The notes: generated by a model from the letters alone, not told the origin. Counted from the stretch's first letter, positions 1 to 8,621 are shown. The stretch is DNA of 34,880 nt from Pseudoalteromonas fuliginea (GCF_000690055.1 NZ_JJNZ01000049.1:1-34880), one strand, 5' to 3'. Numbers and translations: made by a program.

Positions 1-63
1 AAAATCACTGTACCACTACAGATCAAGTCTGAGCTAGTACAGCTTTACTCTAAGTAATAATAC

Positions 64-516
64 CTAAGCAGTTACATTTAGCAGCGAATCGCCTTCACTT
101 AAACCAAATTTCTCTTGCACTGATGCAAGGATTGATTCTTTATCTTCATCAGACAATTGGTTTGAATACTCAGTTAATAGCTCATCTAAATAGCTGACTA
201 CTTCATCTGTATCGACTGATTCTAATGAGTTTTGCGGCGGTGGCGGACGCTGGCCTTCTGCCCGTCCTGCATCACCAATACTTTTAGCATCAAACTCGAG
301 TTCGCCCATTAAATCAGCAAGCTCTTTAGTGGGTGCAATACCTTGCTCTTTAAACGCCGCTTGAATACTTTGCGCATCGTCGCTAGTTAAGTTTTTTGCA
401 TCAAACTGTGCAAGCGTTTCTTTAATAAAATCGCTTTGCTCTGTTGATAGCTTTGCTGTTTGGCTGCTTTGTTGCGACATCAAACTGGCAGAACTGCTGT
501 TAATACTATTAATCAT
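64..516 (-). CDS. acidic hypothetical protein with PPPP motif
   Basis: This is a 150-residue protein that I do not recognise. The N-terminus is Ser/Gln-rich with no clear signal peptide. Helical acidic segments (about residues 25-80 and 103-140) flank a short Arg-Pro-Pro-Pro-Pro stretch at residues 90-94. The many Asp/Glu residues and motifs such as DTDE recall calcium-binding proteins, but no complete 12-residue EF-hand loop is present. It starts 12 bp after the stop of the EF-hand gene. An AAGGG ribosome-binding site sits 7 bp before the ATG, so the two are very likely co-transcribed. By inference it works with the EF-hand protein; its function is unknown. Confidence 0.7.
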   Translation of the reverse strand: MINSINSSSASLMSQQSSQTAKLSTEQSDFIKETLAQFDAKNLTSDDAQSIQAAFKEQGIAPTKELADLMGELEFDAKSIGDAGRAEGQRPPPPQNSLESVDTDEVVSYLDELLTEYSNQLSDEDKESILASVQEKFGLSEGDSLLNVTA

Positions 517-528
517 TTTAGTACCCTT

Positions 529-804
529 TCAACGTTCACGACGAGGTGGTTTATGATCGCTAAGCTCTTGTTCACTGATTTCGCCATTACCATCGGCATC
601 GATAGAATCAAAAATTGTTTGTGCATCGCCGTGCGGTGGTTTTTTAGCACTAAACTCTTCAAAGCTAATTACACCATCGCCATCAGTATCAATAGTTGAA
701 AAATCAGGTCTTTCAGGAGGATTGTCACCGCCTCGTGCAGCTACATTAGCTGAAAAAGCAATAGATAATATTGCCACAGTGGCAAGTGTTGAAAAATGCT
801 TCAT
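529..804 (-). CDS. exported EF-hand calcium-binding protein
   Basis: This is a 91-residue protein with an N-terminal signal peptide (residues 1 to about 23, ending VAA-R). It has two canonical EF-hand loops. Loop 1 starts at D39 (D39, D41, D43, S47, E50); loop 2 starts at D69 (D69, D71, N73, S77, E80). Short Pro-rich tracts precede and follow the hands (NPPERP, KKPPHG, HKPPRR). It probably binds calcium in the periplasm. I chose the ATG at 804 because GAGG lies 8 bp upstream and the signal peptide then starts with Met-Lys; the longer reading to 861 runs into the repeated operator-like sequence. It is the first gene of a two-gene unit with the 150-residue protein. About 50 bp upstream lie two GCAAACAAT direct repeats shared with the YHYH operon. 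Confidence 0.88.
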   Translation of the reverse strand: MKHFSTLATVAILSIAFSANVAARGGDNPPERPDFSTIDTDGDGVISFEEFSAKKPPHGDAQTIFDSIDADGNGEISEQELSDHKPPRRER

Positions 805-852
805 AGTAATAACCTCGTATTTAAGAATTAAATTAAGATTACGCTTTAAAAA

Positions 853-873
853 CGCAAACAATGTGCAAACAAT
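853..873 (-). promoter_or_regulatory. tandem GCAAACAAT operator candidate
   Basis: Two exact copies of GCAAACAAT (854-862 and 865-873) lie in direct orientation with an 11-bp period, about 50 bp upstream of the EF-hand start codon. On the coding strand each reads ATTGTTTGC. Direct repeats one helical turn apart are the usual binding pattern of OmpR-family regulators. The 13-mer GCAAACAATGTGC recurs exactly at 6329-6341, upstream of the operon that encodes a BaeR-like OmpR-family regulator. Regulation by that protein is an inference. Confidence 0.55.
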
Positions 874-923
874 AGGGTAGTAGTAAATTATTTTGATAAA
901 AAAATTAATTTAAAAAGTTATGG

Positions 924-942
924 TTGATTGCATTGCAATCAA
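924..942. promoter_or_regulatory. perfect 9+1+9 inverted repeat
   Basis: TTGATTGCA, one T, then TGCAATCAA form a perfect dyad. It lies in the 298-bp gap between the divergent EF-hand and RIO kinase genes, 120 bp before one start and 160 bp before the other. It has no T-tract, so a dimeric-regulator site is more likely than a terminator. The regulator is unknown. Confidence 0.4.
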
Positions 943-1102
943 TATATAAGCTAATAAAATAATACGATTAATAACTGACGAGCAGTTGCGTTACTGCCCT
1001 TAATTCTCAAAGCTGATATACTGCTTGAGCCAATTAAACAAACAAATACAGAGCACTTTCATAAATAATGATTAATAACCAACCCTACTTAGCAGGCAAT
1101 CT

Positions 1103-1960
1103 GTGAAAATACCTAAACGCCTACAACCTCTTGTTGATGATGGCCTTATTGACGAAGTTATAAGCCGACTAATGAGCGGCAAAGAAGCCGATGTATTTAT
1201 TGTGCGTTGTGGTGAACACATACGCTGTGCAAAAGTGTATAAAGATGCCGTTAAACGTAGCTTTAAAAAAGCGGCACAATACCAAGAAGGCCGAAAAGTA
1301 CGTGGTGGACGCCAAGCCCGTGCTATGGGCAAACGCTCTAGCTATGGCCGTCAATTAGAAGAAGAGATCTGGCAAAATGCCGAAGTTGATGCCTTATCTC
1401 GTTTAGCCGGTGTGGGTGTGCGTGTTCCTGATACTTACTTTTGTATTGATGGCGTGCTGCTTATGGAGCTCGTGTCGGACGAGGATGGTAACGTAGCCCC
1501 TCAACTAGGACATGTCGTTTTTAGTGAAGAGCAAGCGATTGAGCAGCATAAGCTCATGATGCATTATATTAAGCTTATGCTTTGCGCAGGTATAATACAC
1601 GGCGATTTATCTGAATTTAATGTACTTGTAGATAATAACGGCCCTGTAATTATAGATTTACCGCAAGCAGTTAACGCTTCAGCAAATAACAGTGCGCAAG
1701 CTATGTTTGCACGCGATGTAAATAACATACGCCGCTATTATGGTGAATTTGCGCCAAGCATACTAAAAACTCAATACGCTAAAGAAATGTGGGCATTATT
1801 TGAAGAGGCAAATTTAACGCCGAATTCAACGCTTACTGGTGAATTTGAAGACAGCGACGAACTTGCCGATGTAGATTCTATTCTTGATGAAATTCAGGCA
1901 GCAGAATACGAAGAGTTTGACCGTTTAGAGCGTATTAAAAATGCTGACGATGATGAGTAG
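1103..1960 (+). CDS. RIO1-family serine protein kinase
   Basis: This is a 285-residue cytoplasmic kinase of the RIO1 type found in many gammaproteobacteria. The nucleotide-binding loop SGKEADV is at 25-31, the likely catalytic Lys in CAKVYKD at 44, the catalytic loop HGDLSEFN at 166-173 (Asp168, Asn173), and the metal-binding IDLPQ at 184-188 (Asp185). The C-terminus (residues 245-285) is strongly acidic. Translation starts at GTG; no better ATG precedes it in frame and an AGG lies about 7 bp upstream. RIO kinases act in ribosome maturation in archaea and eukaryotes; the bacterial role is not settled. It stands alone, convergent with the response regulator gene. Confidence 0.9.
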   Translation: MKIPKRLQPLVDDGLIDEVISRLMSGKEADVFIVRCGEHIRCAKVYKDAVKRSFKKAAQYQEGRKVRGGRQARAMGKRSSYGRQLEEEIWQNAEVDALSRLAGVGVRVPDTYFCIDGVLLMELVSDEDGNVAPQLGHVVFSEEQAIEQHKLMMHYIKLMLCAGIIHGDLSEFNVLVDNNGPVIIDLPQAVNASANNSAQAMFARDVNNIRRYYGEFAPSILKTQYAKEMWALFEEANLTPNSTLTGEFEDSDELADVDSILDEIQAAEYEEFDRLERIKNADDDE

Positions 1961-1984
1961 CTCATCGTCATCGCTCATTCCACA

Positions 1985-2665
1985 TTACTGTGGATGCACA
2001 AATCGGTAGCCAACCCCATAAACAGACTGAATAACACTTTCAGTTTGTGTCACTTCATCTAATTTTTTACGCAACTTTTTAATATGACTATCAATAGTAC
2101 GATGGCTCACAATACGCTGATCGGCGTACATAGTGTCCATTAAACTATCGCGCGAATAAATACGATTTGGGTTGTTAAACAAAGGTTTAAATAGCTGAAA
2201 TTCAAAGTTCGTTAGCTCTATGCTGCTTGATTTGTATTTTACGCTGTAGGTGCTCTCGTCAAGCTTCATTGTTGACTCTGTAACATCACTTGCGCTACTT
2301 AATCGCCTTAATATAGCTTTAACTCGCGCCACCAGCTCAGCATAACTAAACGGCTTACAAATATAATCATCTGCACCTAACTCAAGTCCAAGCAGCCTAT
2401 CTATTTCTTCTACTTTTGCCGATACCATAATAATAGGCACATTTGAAAAGCGCCTGATTGCTTTACACAATTCAATGCCACTTTGGCCAGGTAACATTAT
2501 GTCGAGTAAGATTACACTCGGGCTGTTAATTTCAAGCCAAGGTAATACTTCATCCCCGTGATGTATTTGATGAGTGATAAAGTGGTGGCTGCTTAAAAAG
2601 TCACTCATTAAGTTAGCTAGCTTTACTTCATCTTCCACAATCAGTATTTGTTCACTCATAGGCAT
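1985..2665 (-). CDS. baeR: OmpR-family response regulator, BaeR-like
   Basis: This cytoplasmic DNA-binding response regulator has about 226 residues. Counting from the MSEQ methionine, the receiver domain carries the acidic pair E9/D10, phospho-acceptor Asp53 (LLDIMLPG) and Lys102 (CKP). The segment EIDRLLGLELGADDYICKP closely resembles E. coli BaeR as I recall it. A winged-helix domain follows (SIELTNFEFQL to VYGVGYRF). The start is uncertain: ATG at 2665 has GAGG 12 bp upstream; ATG at 2659 and TTG at 2683 are alternatives. It lies 33 bp downstream of its cognate kinase as the last gene of a four-gene operon. The symbol is by similarity; the orthologue may be only functional. Confidence 0.88.
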   Translation of the reverse strand: MPMSEQILIVEDEVKLANLMSDFLSSHHFITHQIHHGDEVLPWLEINSPSVILLDIMLPGQSGIELCKAIRRFSNVPIIMVSAKVEEIDRLLGLELGADDYICKPFSYAELVARVKAILRRLSSASDVTESTMKLDESTYSVKYKSSSIELTNFEFQLFKPLFNNPNRIYSRDSLMDTMYADQRIVSHRTIDSHIKKLRKKLDEVTQTESVIQSVYGVGYRFVHPQ

Positions 2666-2698
2666 CTTTGTAAGTAACCTCAACTTTATTTTTATAAA

Positions 2699-4144
2699 CT
2701 AAATCTTCGGCAATCTAATAATAATGGCAAGACCACCTAAACTGGCTTTTTTAGCAGCTATTTCACCATTATGGCCTTTAACTATATGCTGGCAAATAGA
2801 TAAGCCTAAACCAGAACCCCCCTCTTGGCGATTACGCGAACTATCTACTCGATATAAATACTCAAACAAATGCGATAAATGCGACTGCTCTACACCTACG
2901 CCATTATCTTCAATTATAAGCTCTAAGTAGGTTTGCCCTTTAATACTTATATTGCTAGCCGTTAATGAAATAGTGGTGCATTGTGCATAGTGTACTGCGT
3001 TCATTAAAATATTATCGAGTAGCTGCAAAAGGCGTGTTTTATCTGCTTGTACAGTTATGTGTTTAGCGCTATTTAGTAAATGAATTTTTATATTATGTTG
3101 TTCAAGCACAACCTGATATTTTTGCTCAATAGTATTTAATAATAACGCCATATCAGTAGGTTGCATAGTGTAGTGCATACCTCCTAACTCTGCGCTATTG
3201 AGCATATGCAAGTCGTCTATTAAGCGTTTTAAATGCAAAGCTTCATCGTTAGCCGAACTTATATTTTTTGTGTTCGGTTCTCGTATACCAAGTAGCATAG
3301 CTTCAAGTTCACCGAGTAAAATGCTCATTGGCGTCCTAAGCTCATGAGAAATATTAGCAAGCCATCGCTTACGTACTTGCTCATCTTTAGCGAGTGTAAA
3401 TGCAAGGATATTAAAATCTTCGCTTAATTGGCCTAATTCGTCTTTTCGCTCAAGCGTAAGTTTGGTCTCGTAATTACCTTGCGTTAAGCGATGCATACCG
3501 TTAGCAATTTGCTTTACTGGGCTTACTAGGTGACGAGACAATAAAAAGGTAACCAGTAATGTAAGCACTACCGCAGCTAAAGCAATAAACCATAGGTAGT
3601 TAGTTTGTTGCTGTAAAAAATCAAGTTCATAACCATCCACCAAGCTATCTCTTTTAGAAACAGCTAAGTAACCCACTACTTTATCGCCCACTGTAATTGG
3701 GGTTGTTATATATTTTAAATCACTGAGATACTTACCCACTACTCGCTGTTTATTTTCATCAAGTAAAGCGTAGTGAGCAATATTGTCCGGTGGTGGGCGG
3801 CGATCCATCCCTAAACGAACATGATCGGGTGGCGGTCGTCGCATCATACCTCCTCTGGGGCCAGGACCTTTTGGTGGTCTAGGTAAAAACTGGCTATTTT
3901 CTAGCTGCGATTCAACAAGCTTTCTAAAATTTTCGCCATCGCCAACAACGCGTTGCCATGAGGGTGTTTGTTCGTATTGTTTTGCAAGTTGTACAACAAG
4001 TGGCTCTAGCGCTTTTACCTCTTTTGCATTAACAAAATCAATTACGCCTTGGCCTATACTCCATTGTATAAGTACCACCAGCCCTGCAATAACACTAAAA
4101 GTAAAACTAAATAGTATTAAAAAAAGTTTATTATGAATTTTCAT
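2699..4144 (-). CDS. baeS: sensor histidine kinase, BaeS-like
   Basis: This is a 481-residue inner-membrane sensor. The first membrane segment is about 7-29, the periplasmic sensor 30-183, the second membrane segment about 184-203, and HAMP about 204-256. The dimerisation/phospho-acceptor domain has His267 in ANISHELRTP. The ATPase domain has an N-box around 377-387, DNGVGV at 413-418 and GGSGLGL at 442-448. An unusual Pro/Arg/Gly/Met-rich insert fills residues 88-121 of the sensor region, with two RRPPPD repeats. Its ATG overlaps the preceding stop by one base (TAATG), implying translational coupling. It phosphorylates the adjacent BaeR-like regulator. The ligand is unknown; the Pro-rich patch parallels ones in other proteins of this block. 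Confidence 0.9.
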   Translation of the reverse strand: MKIHNKLFLILFSFTFSVIAGLVVLIQWSIGQGVIDFVNAKEVKALEPLVVQLAKQYEQTPSWQRVVGDGENFRKLVESQLENSQFLPRPPKGPGPRGGMMRRPPPDHVRLGMDRRPPPDNIAHYALLDENKQRVVGKYLSDLKYITTPITVGDKVVGYLAVSKRDSLVDGYELDFLQQQTNYLWFIALAAVVLTLLVTFLLSRHLVSPVKQIANGMHRLTQGNYETKLTLERKDELGQLSEDFNILAFTLAKDEQVRKRWLANISHELRTPMSILLGELEAMLLGIREPNTKNISSANDEALHLKRLIDDLHMLNSAELGGMHYTMQPTDMALLLNTIEQKYQVVLEQHNIKIHLLNSAKHITVQADKTRLLQLLDNILMNAVHYAQCTTISLTASNISIKGQTYLELIIEDNGVGVEQSHLSHLFEYLYRVDSSRNRQEGGSGLGLSICQHIVKGHNGEIAAKKASLGGLAIIIRLPKI

Positions 4145-4674
4145 TAATGCGTGTTTTCAACCTTGCTAGGAAAGCTTTCAAATCGGTATGTTATAAACTC
4201 TTTGCTTTGGTCGTTAACATACAACGTAGCAATTATTTTTTTGCCTTGAACGGTCCAATACATATGACCATGATTATTTAATGTAACCGATACGGTATTT
4301 ATACCACTTTTAAATAAGTTAGCAGGTAAATGCAACGCTTGTCCGTAAATTCGCTGTATTTTAATCCCATTAATGTATAAATGAGCATGACCTTGTAAAA
4401 AGCCCGTATCATCGTTTGTAGTAACGCTCATCATTTGCTGCATGTTCATCGTGCCCTCTGGCGGCACAGACAAATCATAGTTCTGTGTATCTAAAATTAA
4501 GTTATAACCCGACATACTATCTTTTAATAACTTAAGGCTTAATGCAGGGGTTGGCGTATCACTTGGCACTGCTATAGGCATATGGCTATGATCCATCATT
4601 TCCTGCTGCGCAAAGAGCTTAAAGCTCAATAGCGCAGCAGTAGTTAGGATCAATGCGTATTTAAAATAACGCAT
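4144..4674 (-). CDS. exported His/Met-containing protein of unknown function
   Basis: This is a 176-residue protein with a signal peptide (about 1-22, cleavage near LFA-QQ). The mature start has a DHSHM cluster, and a central conserved-looking block (about residues 98-125, GHAHLYINGIKI then RIYGQALHLP) precedes a beta-rich C-terminus with NNHGHMYW. The His/Met content hints at metal binding, but I cannot assign a family. It is the second gene of the operon. An AAGGAG ribosome-binding site overlaps the stop region of the YHYH gene 9 bp upstream, and its own stop overlaps the kinase start. An accessory or ligand-binding periplasmic partner of the sensor kinase is a reasonable inference. Confidence 0.78.
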   Translation of the reverse strand: MRYFKYALILTTAALLSFKLFAQQEMMDHSHMPIAVPSDTPTPALSLKLLKDSMSGYNLILDTQNYDLSVPPEGTMNMQQMMSVTTNDDTGFLQGHAHLYINGIKIQRIYGQALHLPANLFKSGINTVSVTLNNHGHMYWTVQGKKIIATLYVNDQSKEFITYRFESFPSKVENTH

Positions 4675-4683
4675 AGTTACTCC

Positions 4684-6276
4684 TTACATTCCCGGTGGTG
4701 GACCCATTGTTTCGCCCGTATCACAGCGACCAATTGAATTATCGGCTAATTGACCTTTAAAACGAGGCCCTATTTGATAAGGAAAAGAAGGCTGTAATTT
4801 ACCATCACTGTCTAACGTTAGTGTTATATGGTAGTGATAACCCTTGCCATCGTTAGTATCGTGGCCGTTATGCTCATCTAATTGAGCACCGGTTACTGTT
4901 TTTTGTGCGTAGTAATAATCTTCAAAATAATAACCGTCATCAGCATTTAATGTATTACCTGAAAGCGTAGTCACTTGTGCACCAATTGCAGGGCCTGCAT
5001 CACTTGTTTGTGTACCTTGGCTAACGTCGTATTGATTGACTAAAGTACAGCTTCGCTCACCCTCAGTACCACAACCACCTTCACTTTCTGACGCGCCATA
5101 ATCACGCATTTCCCAGCCACTTAATGCAAGTTGACCGTTACTTTCATAAGGACCGTAAAGTGGATAACCATCAGCTGCAAACCCATAAATAGGTGAATGC
5201 GCATCGCCATCATCTTCAAGTAAATCAGCTAAACAACTAGTGTAAAAATGGTGATGATATTCACCGTTAGCAGCATGTCCGCCACACACATCAACATCGT
5301 ATTGCTCAGCAATTGGCGCTAATGTATACCAAATATTATTACCGTAGCTCATACCATCGCCCCAGTTAAATATACTGGTGCCATTAATCATTAAGCCAAC
5401 TGTACCTAAGCCTGTTTCGCAAGTTTCAGTGTCAGATAAATCGGTAGGTGTTATGGGAAAATACGCCTCAACTATTTGTTCTGTCGGGCAACCAGGTCCT
5501 GGAGGCCAATAGCCTGCACCGCCTGTGTCATTACAGTTTTCAGTGCTGCTGTTATAGCCAATATCTTCACCAAATGAAATAGTTTGCCCTACTGCTGCTG
5601 AAGTTACACCATTATAAAAGTCGGTAGCTGCACGTGGGCGATTATTTAACGTGTCTACTTGGTCTTGTGTAAGCGTTACATCATATTTAGGAATGTCTGT
5701 TGTTTGCACATACATGTATTCAACGTCAGCATCTTCCTCTGTAACAGTAACAACCTCAACTGATTGAACATCTTCAACCACTGCACCATTGTTTTGTATA
5801 TAAGTAGAGGTTGTATCGTTGTTAATTAACCAACTAGAGAGCTTTACACTGGTATCACCATCATAATCTGATGATGCAATTACCGTAATAGTAACGGTAT
5901 CAATAACAACATCATTAGTACCATCATCTGCACTAATTTCAAACACAAGTGCTTCATCAGTTAAAACTTCAGGTGCAACAAACTCAGTAGACGTTGCTGT
6001 ACTTGAAGATAAGCTAACGGTAGTGCCTGATGTTTGTGACCAGCTGACAGATACTTCGCCATCATCTTCAACTGTTGAACTTAAATAAACGGTATCGCCC
6101 GCATTAACAGTTTGGTCAATACCGGCGTCAACCGTTGGAGCACTATTACTGACTGTCTCGCCGTCTGTTGTAGTACTTGTAGAATCGCTGTTACATGCGC
6201 TTAAAGCGATGCAAAGCGCACTTAACGCAAATAACTTAGTTGCATTAGAGGCTTTTATTTTAAGAAGTGTTTTCAA
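4684..6276 (-). CDS. YHYH-domain lipoprotein with PKD-like domain
   Basis: This is a lipoprotein of about 530 residues. From a TTG start at 6276 it opens MKTLLKIK with a hydrophobic core and the lipobox LSAC (Cys28). A Ser/Thr-rich linker and a PKD/Ig-like beta domain (about 42-133) follow, then the YHYH domain. In that domain GEYHHHF, an ADGYPLYGPYE segment and GKGYHYH are visible. The C-terminus ends in GPPPGM. YHYH proteins are secreted proteins of unsettled function, with His/Tyr motifs that could bind metal. TTG 6276 is chosen because AAAGG lies 8 bp upstream; the farther TTG at 6336 lies inside the operator-like repeat. It is the first gene of the operon with the exported protein and the BaeSR-like pair. 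Confidence 0.85.
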   Translation of the reverse strand: MKTLLKIKASNATKLFALSALCIALSACNSDSTSTTTDGETVSNSAPTVDAGIDQTVNAGDTVYLSSTVEDDGEVSVSWSQTSGTTVSLSSSTATSTEFVAPEVLTDEALVFEISADDGTNDVVIDTVTITVIASSDYDGDTSVKLSSWLINNDTTSTYIQNNGAVVEDVQSVEVVTVTEEDADVEYMYVQTTDIPKYDVTLTQDQVDTLNNRPRAATDFYNGVTSAAVGQTISFGEDIGYNSSTENCNDTGGAGYWPPGPGCPTEQIVEAYFPITPTDLSDTETCETGLGTVGLMINGTSIFNWGDGMSYGNNIWYTLAPIAEQYDVDVCGGHAANGEYHHHFYTSCLADLLEDDGDAHSPIYGFAADGYPLYGPYESNGQLALSGWEMRDYGASESEGGCGTEGERSCTLVNQYDVSQGTQTSDAGPAIGAQVTTLSGNTLNADDGYYFEDYYYAQKTVTGAQLDEHNGHDTNDGKGYHYHITLTLDSDGKLQPSFPYQIGPRFKGQLADNSIGRCDTGETMGPPPGM

Positions 6277-6328
6277 TGTTTGAACCTTTACTTTAACGTT
6301 TAATAAAGCAAAGTTAACAAGTAAAAGT

Positions 6329-6348
6329 GCAAACAATGTGCATAAACA
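6329..6348 (-). promoter_or_regulatory. second copy of the GCAAACAATGTGC operator candidate
   Basis: GCAAACAATGTGC at 6329-6341 is identical over 13 bp to 854-866. A degenerate second half (GCATAAACA, 6340-6348) follows with the same 11-bp period. It sits 53 bp upstream of the chosen YHYH start, the same distance as at the EF-hand gene (50 bp). It is probably the autoregulatory site of the BaeR-like regulator (inference). Confidence 0.55.
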
Positions 6349-6368
6349 AAGGAAGAATCTACATAAAA

Positions 6369-6977
6369 TTACAACTGTGGTCTTTTAAGCAAAAACTTAT
6401 CTTTGGTTGTACTAAAGTAATCACCGCCCATTTTACCCACTGCATTTAATAATTCAGGGTCAATATAGCCATTACTCATCACTTCATCGTCTATACAAAT
6501 ACCCACTACATCCAACAACATCATTTTTCCGCCGCCAGGCTCATTTGAAATACTAATAACTTCGCGTAACTTACATTCAAACCGTACTTTTGAATCAGCC
6601 ACACTCGGCACTGCGACCATTTGGCTATCAATTTTAGTTATATTTGCAGCGTCAAATTCGCTTATATCACTAGGATAATTAGCACAGCTTTGATTCATTT
6701 TTTCAACCAGTTCATGGCTCACAATGTTAATCACACATTCTTTAGTTGCCATTAGATTATTGAGCGTATCTTTATTCGTTTTATCACTAGGGTTTACTTG
6801 CGTAACACTTAAAACAGGTGGCTTGCAGCTAGCCACAGTAAAAAATGAATAAGGCGCAATATTCGCAATACCTTCACTATTTAATGTACTTATCCATGCG
6901 ATAGGCCGTGGGCTTATACCGCCGACTAAGTAAGAGTAAACATTTTGGTTGGTATTTTCGGTGAGATCTAAAAACAT
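6369..6977 (-). CDS. flavin reductase-like FMN-binding protein
   Basis: This is a 202-residue cytoplasmic protein with the split-barrel flavin reductase-like fold. GGISPRPIAWISTLN near residues 19-33 and NIAPYSFFTVASCKPPVLSV near 39-58 are the typical FMN phosphate/isoalloxazine-binding segments. The family includes NAD(P)H:flavin reductases and FMN-containing oxidoreductases of unknown substrate. The start ATG has AAAAGGAA just upstream. It is transcribed divergently from the photolyase/cryptochrome across a 120-bp gap. A role in supplying or reducing flavin for that protein is possible but unproven. Its stop lies only about 20 bp before the operator of the YHYH operon, which must have its own promoter. 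Confidence 0.85.
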   Translation of the reverse strand: MFLDLTENTNQNVYSYLVGGISPRPIAWISTLNSEGIANIAPYSFFTVASCKPPVLSVTQVNPSDKTNKDTLNNLMATKECVINIVSHELVEKMNQSCANYPSDISEFDAANITKIDSQMVAVPSVADSKVRFECKLREVISISNEPGGGKMMLLDVVGICIDDEVMSNGYIDPELLNAVGKMGGDYFSTTKDKFLLKRPQL

Positions 6978-7097
6978 ACATTTCCTTTTAATACATTAAA
7001 ACTAAATCTTAATTCAAGGTAGTTACGTATAACTTTGGCTAACTCAATTAAATAACAAGTTAATTTTTATTTCTATTTAAAGCAATAAACCAATTAT

Positions 7098-8621
7098 ATG
7101 AAAATAAACATCGTGTGGTTTAAACGTGATTTACGTCTTAGCGATCATCAACCATTAAAAAATGCATTTAGTAATGGCTTACCGACCCTGTTACTTTATA
7201 ACTTTGAGCCATTACTGCTCGAAGATGCACACTACAATGAGCGGCACTGGCGCTTTGTGTATCAATCAATAGTTGAGTTAAATAATCAGCTAGCGCGTTT
7301 TAACGCCTGTGTTTATGTATTTAATTTAAATATGAGCGATTTACTTGAATCGTTAAAGACGCAGTTTGAAATAGTAAATATATTTAGCCATCAAGAAATA
7401 GGCTTAAACAATACCTTTGAGCGCGATAAAGCAATAAAAACTTGGTGCCAGCATAACCACATTAATTGGCAAGAGTCGCAAACAGGCGCGGTGATTCGCG
7501 GCAAAAAAAATCGTAATAATTGGAATGAACGCTGGCAGCAAACAATGCAAGCACCTATTGCTGTTCCTAATTGGAAGAGTATAAAAACAATTACCCTTAA
7601 TAACTATCAAGCACCTGTTCTGCCAAGCGCTTACACGCAAGATCACGACAGCTTTCAACAAGGCGGTCCGCTGCATGCGCGCACTGTAATGCAGAGCTTT
7701 TTTGCCGAGCGCGGTAAAGGTTATCAAAAAGGAATATCGAGCCCAAGTTTAAGCCAAACCCACTGCTCTCGGCTTTCGCCGTATTTAGCGTGGGGGAACA
7801 TTAGCCTTAGGCAAGTGTATCAAATGGCCATTGATGAATATCATTCAAAACACCCTGACAAAAGAGGCTGGAAGCGCCCGCTTGCTGCGTTTGTATCGCG
7901 CTTGCATTGGCACTGTCACTTTATGCAAAAGTTTGAAAGCGAGTGCTCCATGGAATTTTTAGCCCTTAATCCAGGCTACCATGTATTTCCATATCGAGAT
8001 GATGAACATGTGAAAAACGATATTGAACGCTGGGCGCAAGGTCAAACAGGTATTCCAATTATTGACGCTTGCATGCGCTGCTTAAAAGCCACCGGTTATA
8101 TAAACTTTAGAATGCGCGCCATGCTTGTAAGCTTCGTAACGCATCATTTAAATATTAGCTGGCAGCAAGCAAGCTTTCCTCTTGCTAATTACTTTTTAGA
8201 TTTTGAGCCAGGGATTCACTACCCGCAAATTCAAATGCAAGCCTCGGTCACTGGTATTAATACCATTAGGCACTACAACCCAATTAAACAATCAGAAGAT
8301 CAAGACCCAACAGGTTCGTTTATTAAAAAGTGGTGCCCCGAGCTTGAAAAACTCCCTATTGAATATTTACATCAGCCTTGGGAGCAAACTCCGATGGAAG
8401 CACTCTTTAACGACTTTAAGTTAGGTGAGGATTACCCTGAACCCATGCTTGATTTAACAGCAGCCTCAAAAGAAGCACGCGAGCGCTTATGGCAATATCG
8501 TGAGCGAGCCGATGTTAAACGCGCCATAGGGAAAATTCTTAGAAGGCACGTAGCAATTACACCAAAAACAAGCCAAGCAAAAAATAAAAACAACACTAAA
8601 ACTAACAGTAAGGCTAAGTAA
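7098..8621 (+). CDS. cryptochrome/photolyase family flavoprotein
   Basis: This is a 507-residue protein of the usual family length. The N-terminal Rossmann domain opens [17 protein letters not shown]. The C-terminal FAD domain has [29 protein letters not shown] (about 208-236), [15 protein letters not shown] (315-329), INFRMRAML (335-343) and [11 protein letters not shown] (385-395). Family members repair UV-induced pyrimidine dimers with blue light or act as light sensors. By hand alignment to E. coli photolyase, the FAD-proximal Trp382 and substrate-contacting Trp384 become Gln379 and Gln381 (IQMQAS, 378-383), so electron transfer or substrate use may differ. The tail is Lys/Asn-rich. It is followed 2 bp later by DUF2256, a common partner of this subgroup. 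Confidence 0.9.
   Translation: MKINIVWFKRDLRLSDHQPLKNAFSNGLPTLLLYNFEPLLLEDAHYNERHWRFVYQSIVELNNQLARFNACVYVFNLNMSDLLESLKTQFEIVNIFSHQEIGLNNTFERDKAIKTWCQHNHINWQESQTGAVIRGKKNRNNWNERWQQTMQAPIAVPNWKSIKTITLNNYQAPVLPSAYTQDHDSFQQGGPLHARTVMQSFFAERGKGYQKGISSPSLSQTHCSRLSPYLAWGNISLRQVYQMAIDEYHSKHPDKRGWKRPLAAFVSRLHWHCHFMQKFESECSMEFLALNPGYHVFPYRDDEHVKNDIERWAQGQTGIPIIDACMRCLKATGYINFRMRAMLVSFVTHHLNISWQQASFPLANYFLDFEPGIHYPQIQMQASVTGINTIRHYNPIKQSEDQDPTGSFIKKWCPELEKLPIEYLHQPWEQTPMEALFNDFKLGEDYPEPMLDLTAASKEARERLWQYRERADVKRAIGKILRRHVAITPKTSQAKNKNNTKTNSKAK

Noticed and set aside
1946..1972. Hairpin overlapping the RIO kinase stop (GATGAG-TAG-CTCATC) as a terminator
   Set aside because: Only the inner 6 bp pair well and no T-tract follows on either strand; it may be a weak transcript-end structure at most.
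6277..6336. Upstream TTG start for the YHYH lipoprotein at 6336
   Set aside because: It would put a hydrophobic 20-residue extension before a complete lipoprotein signal, and its codon lies inside the repeated operator-like sequence; TTG 6276 has a proper ribosome-binding site.
7021..7034. AGTTA-CGTA-TAACT dyad between the flavin reductase and cryptochrome genes as a light-regulator operator
   Set aside because: The arms are only 5 bp in AT-rich DNA and do not match the LitR/CarH sites I know; support is too weak to list.
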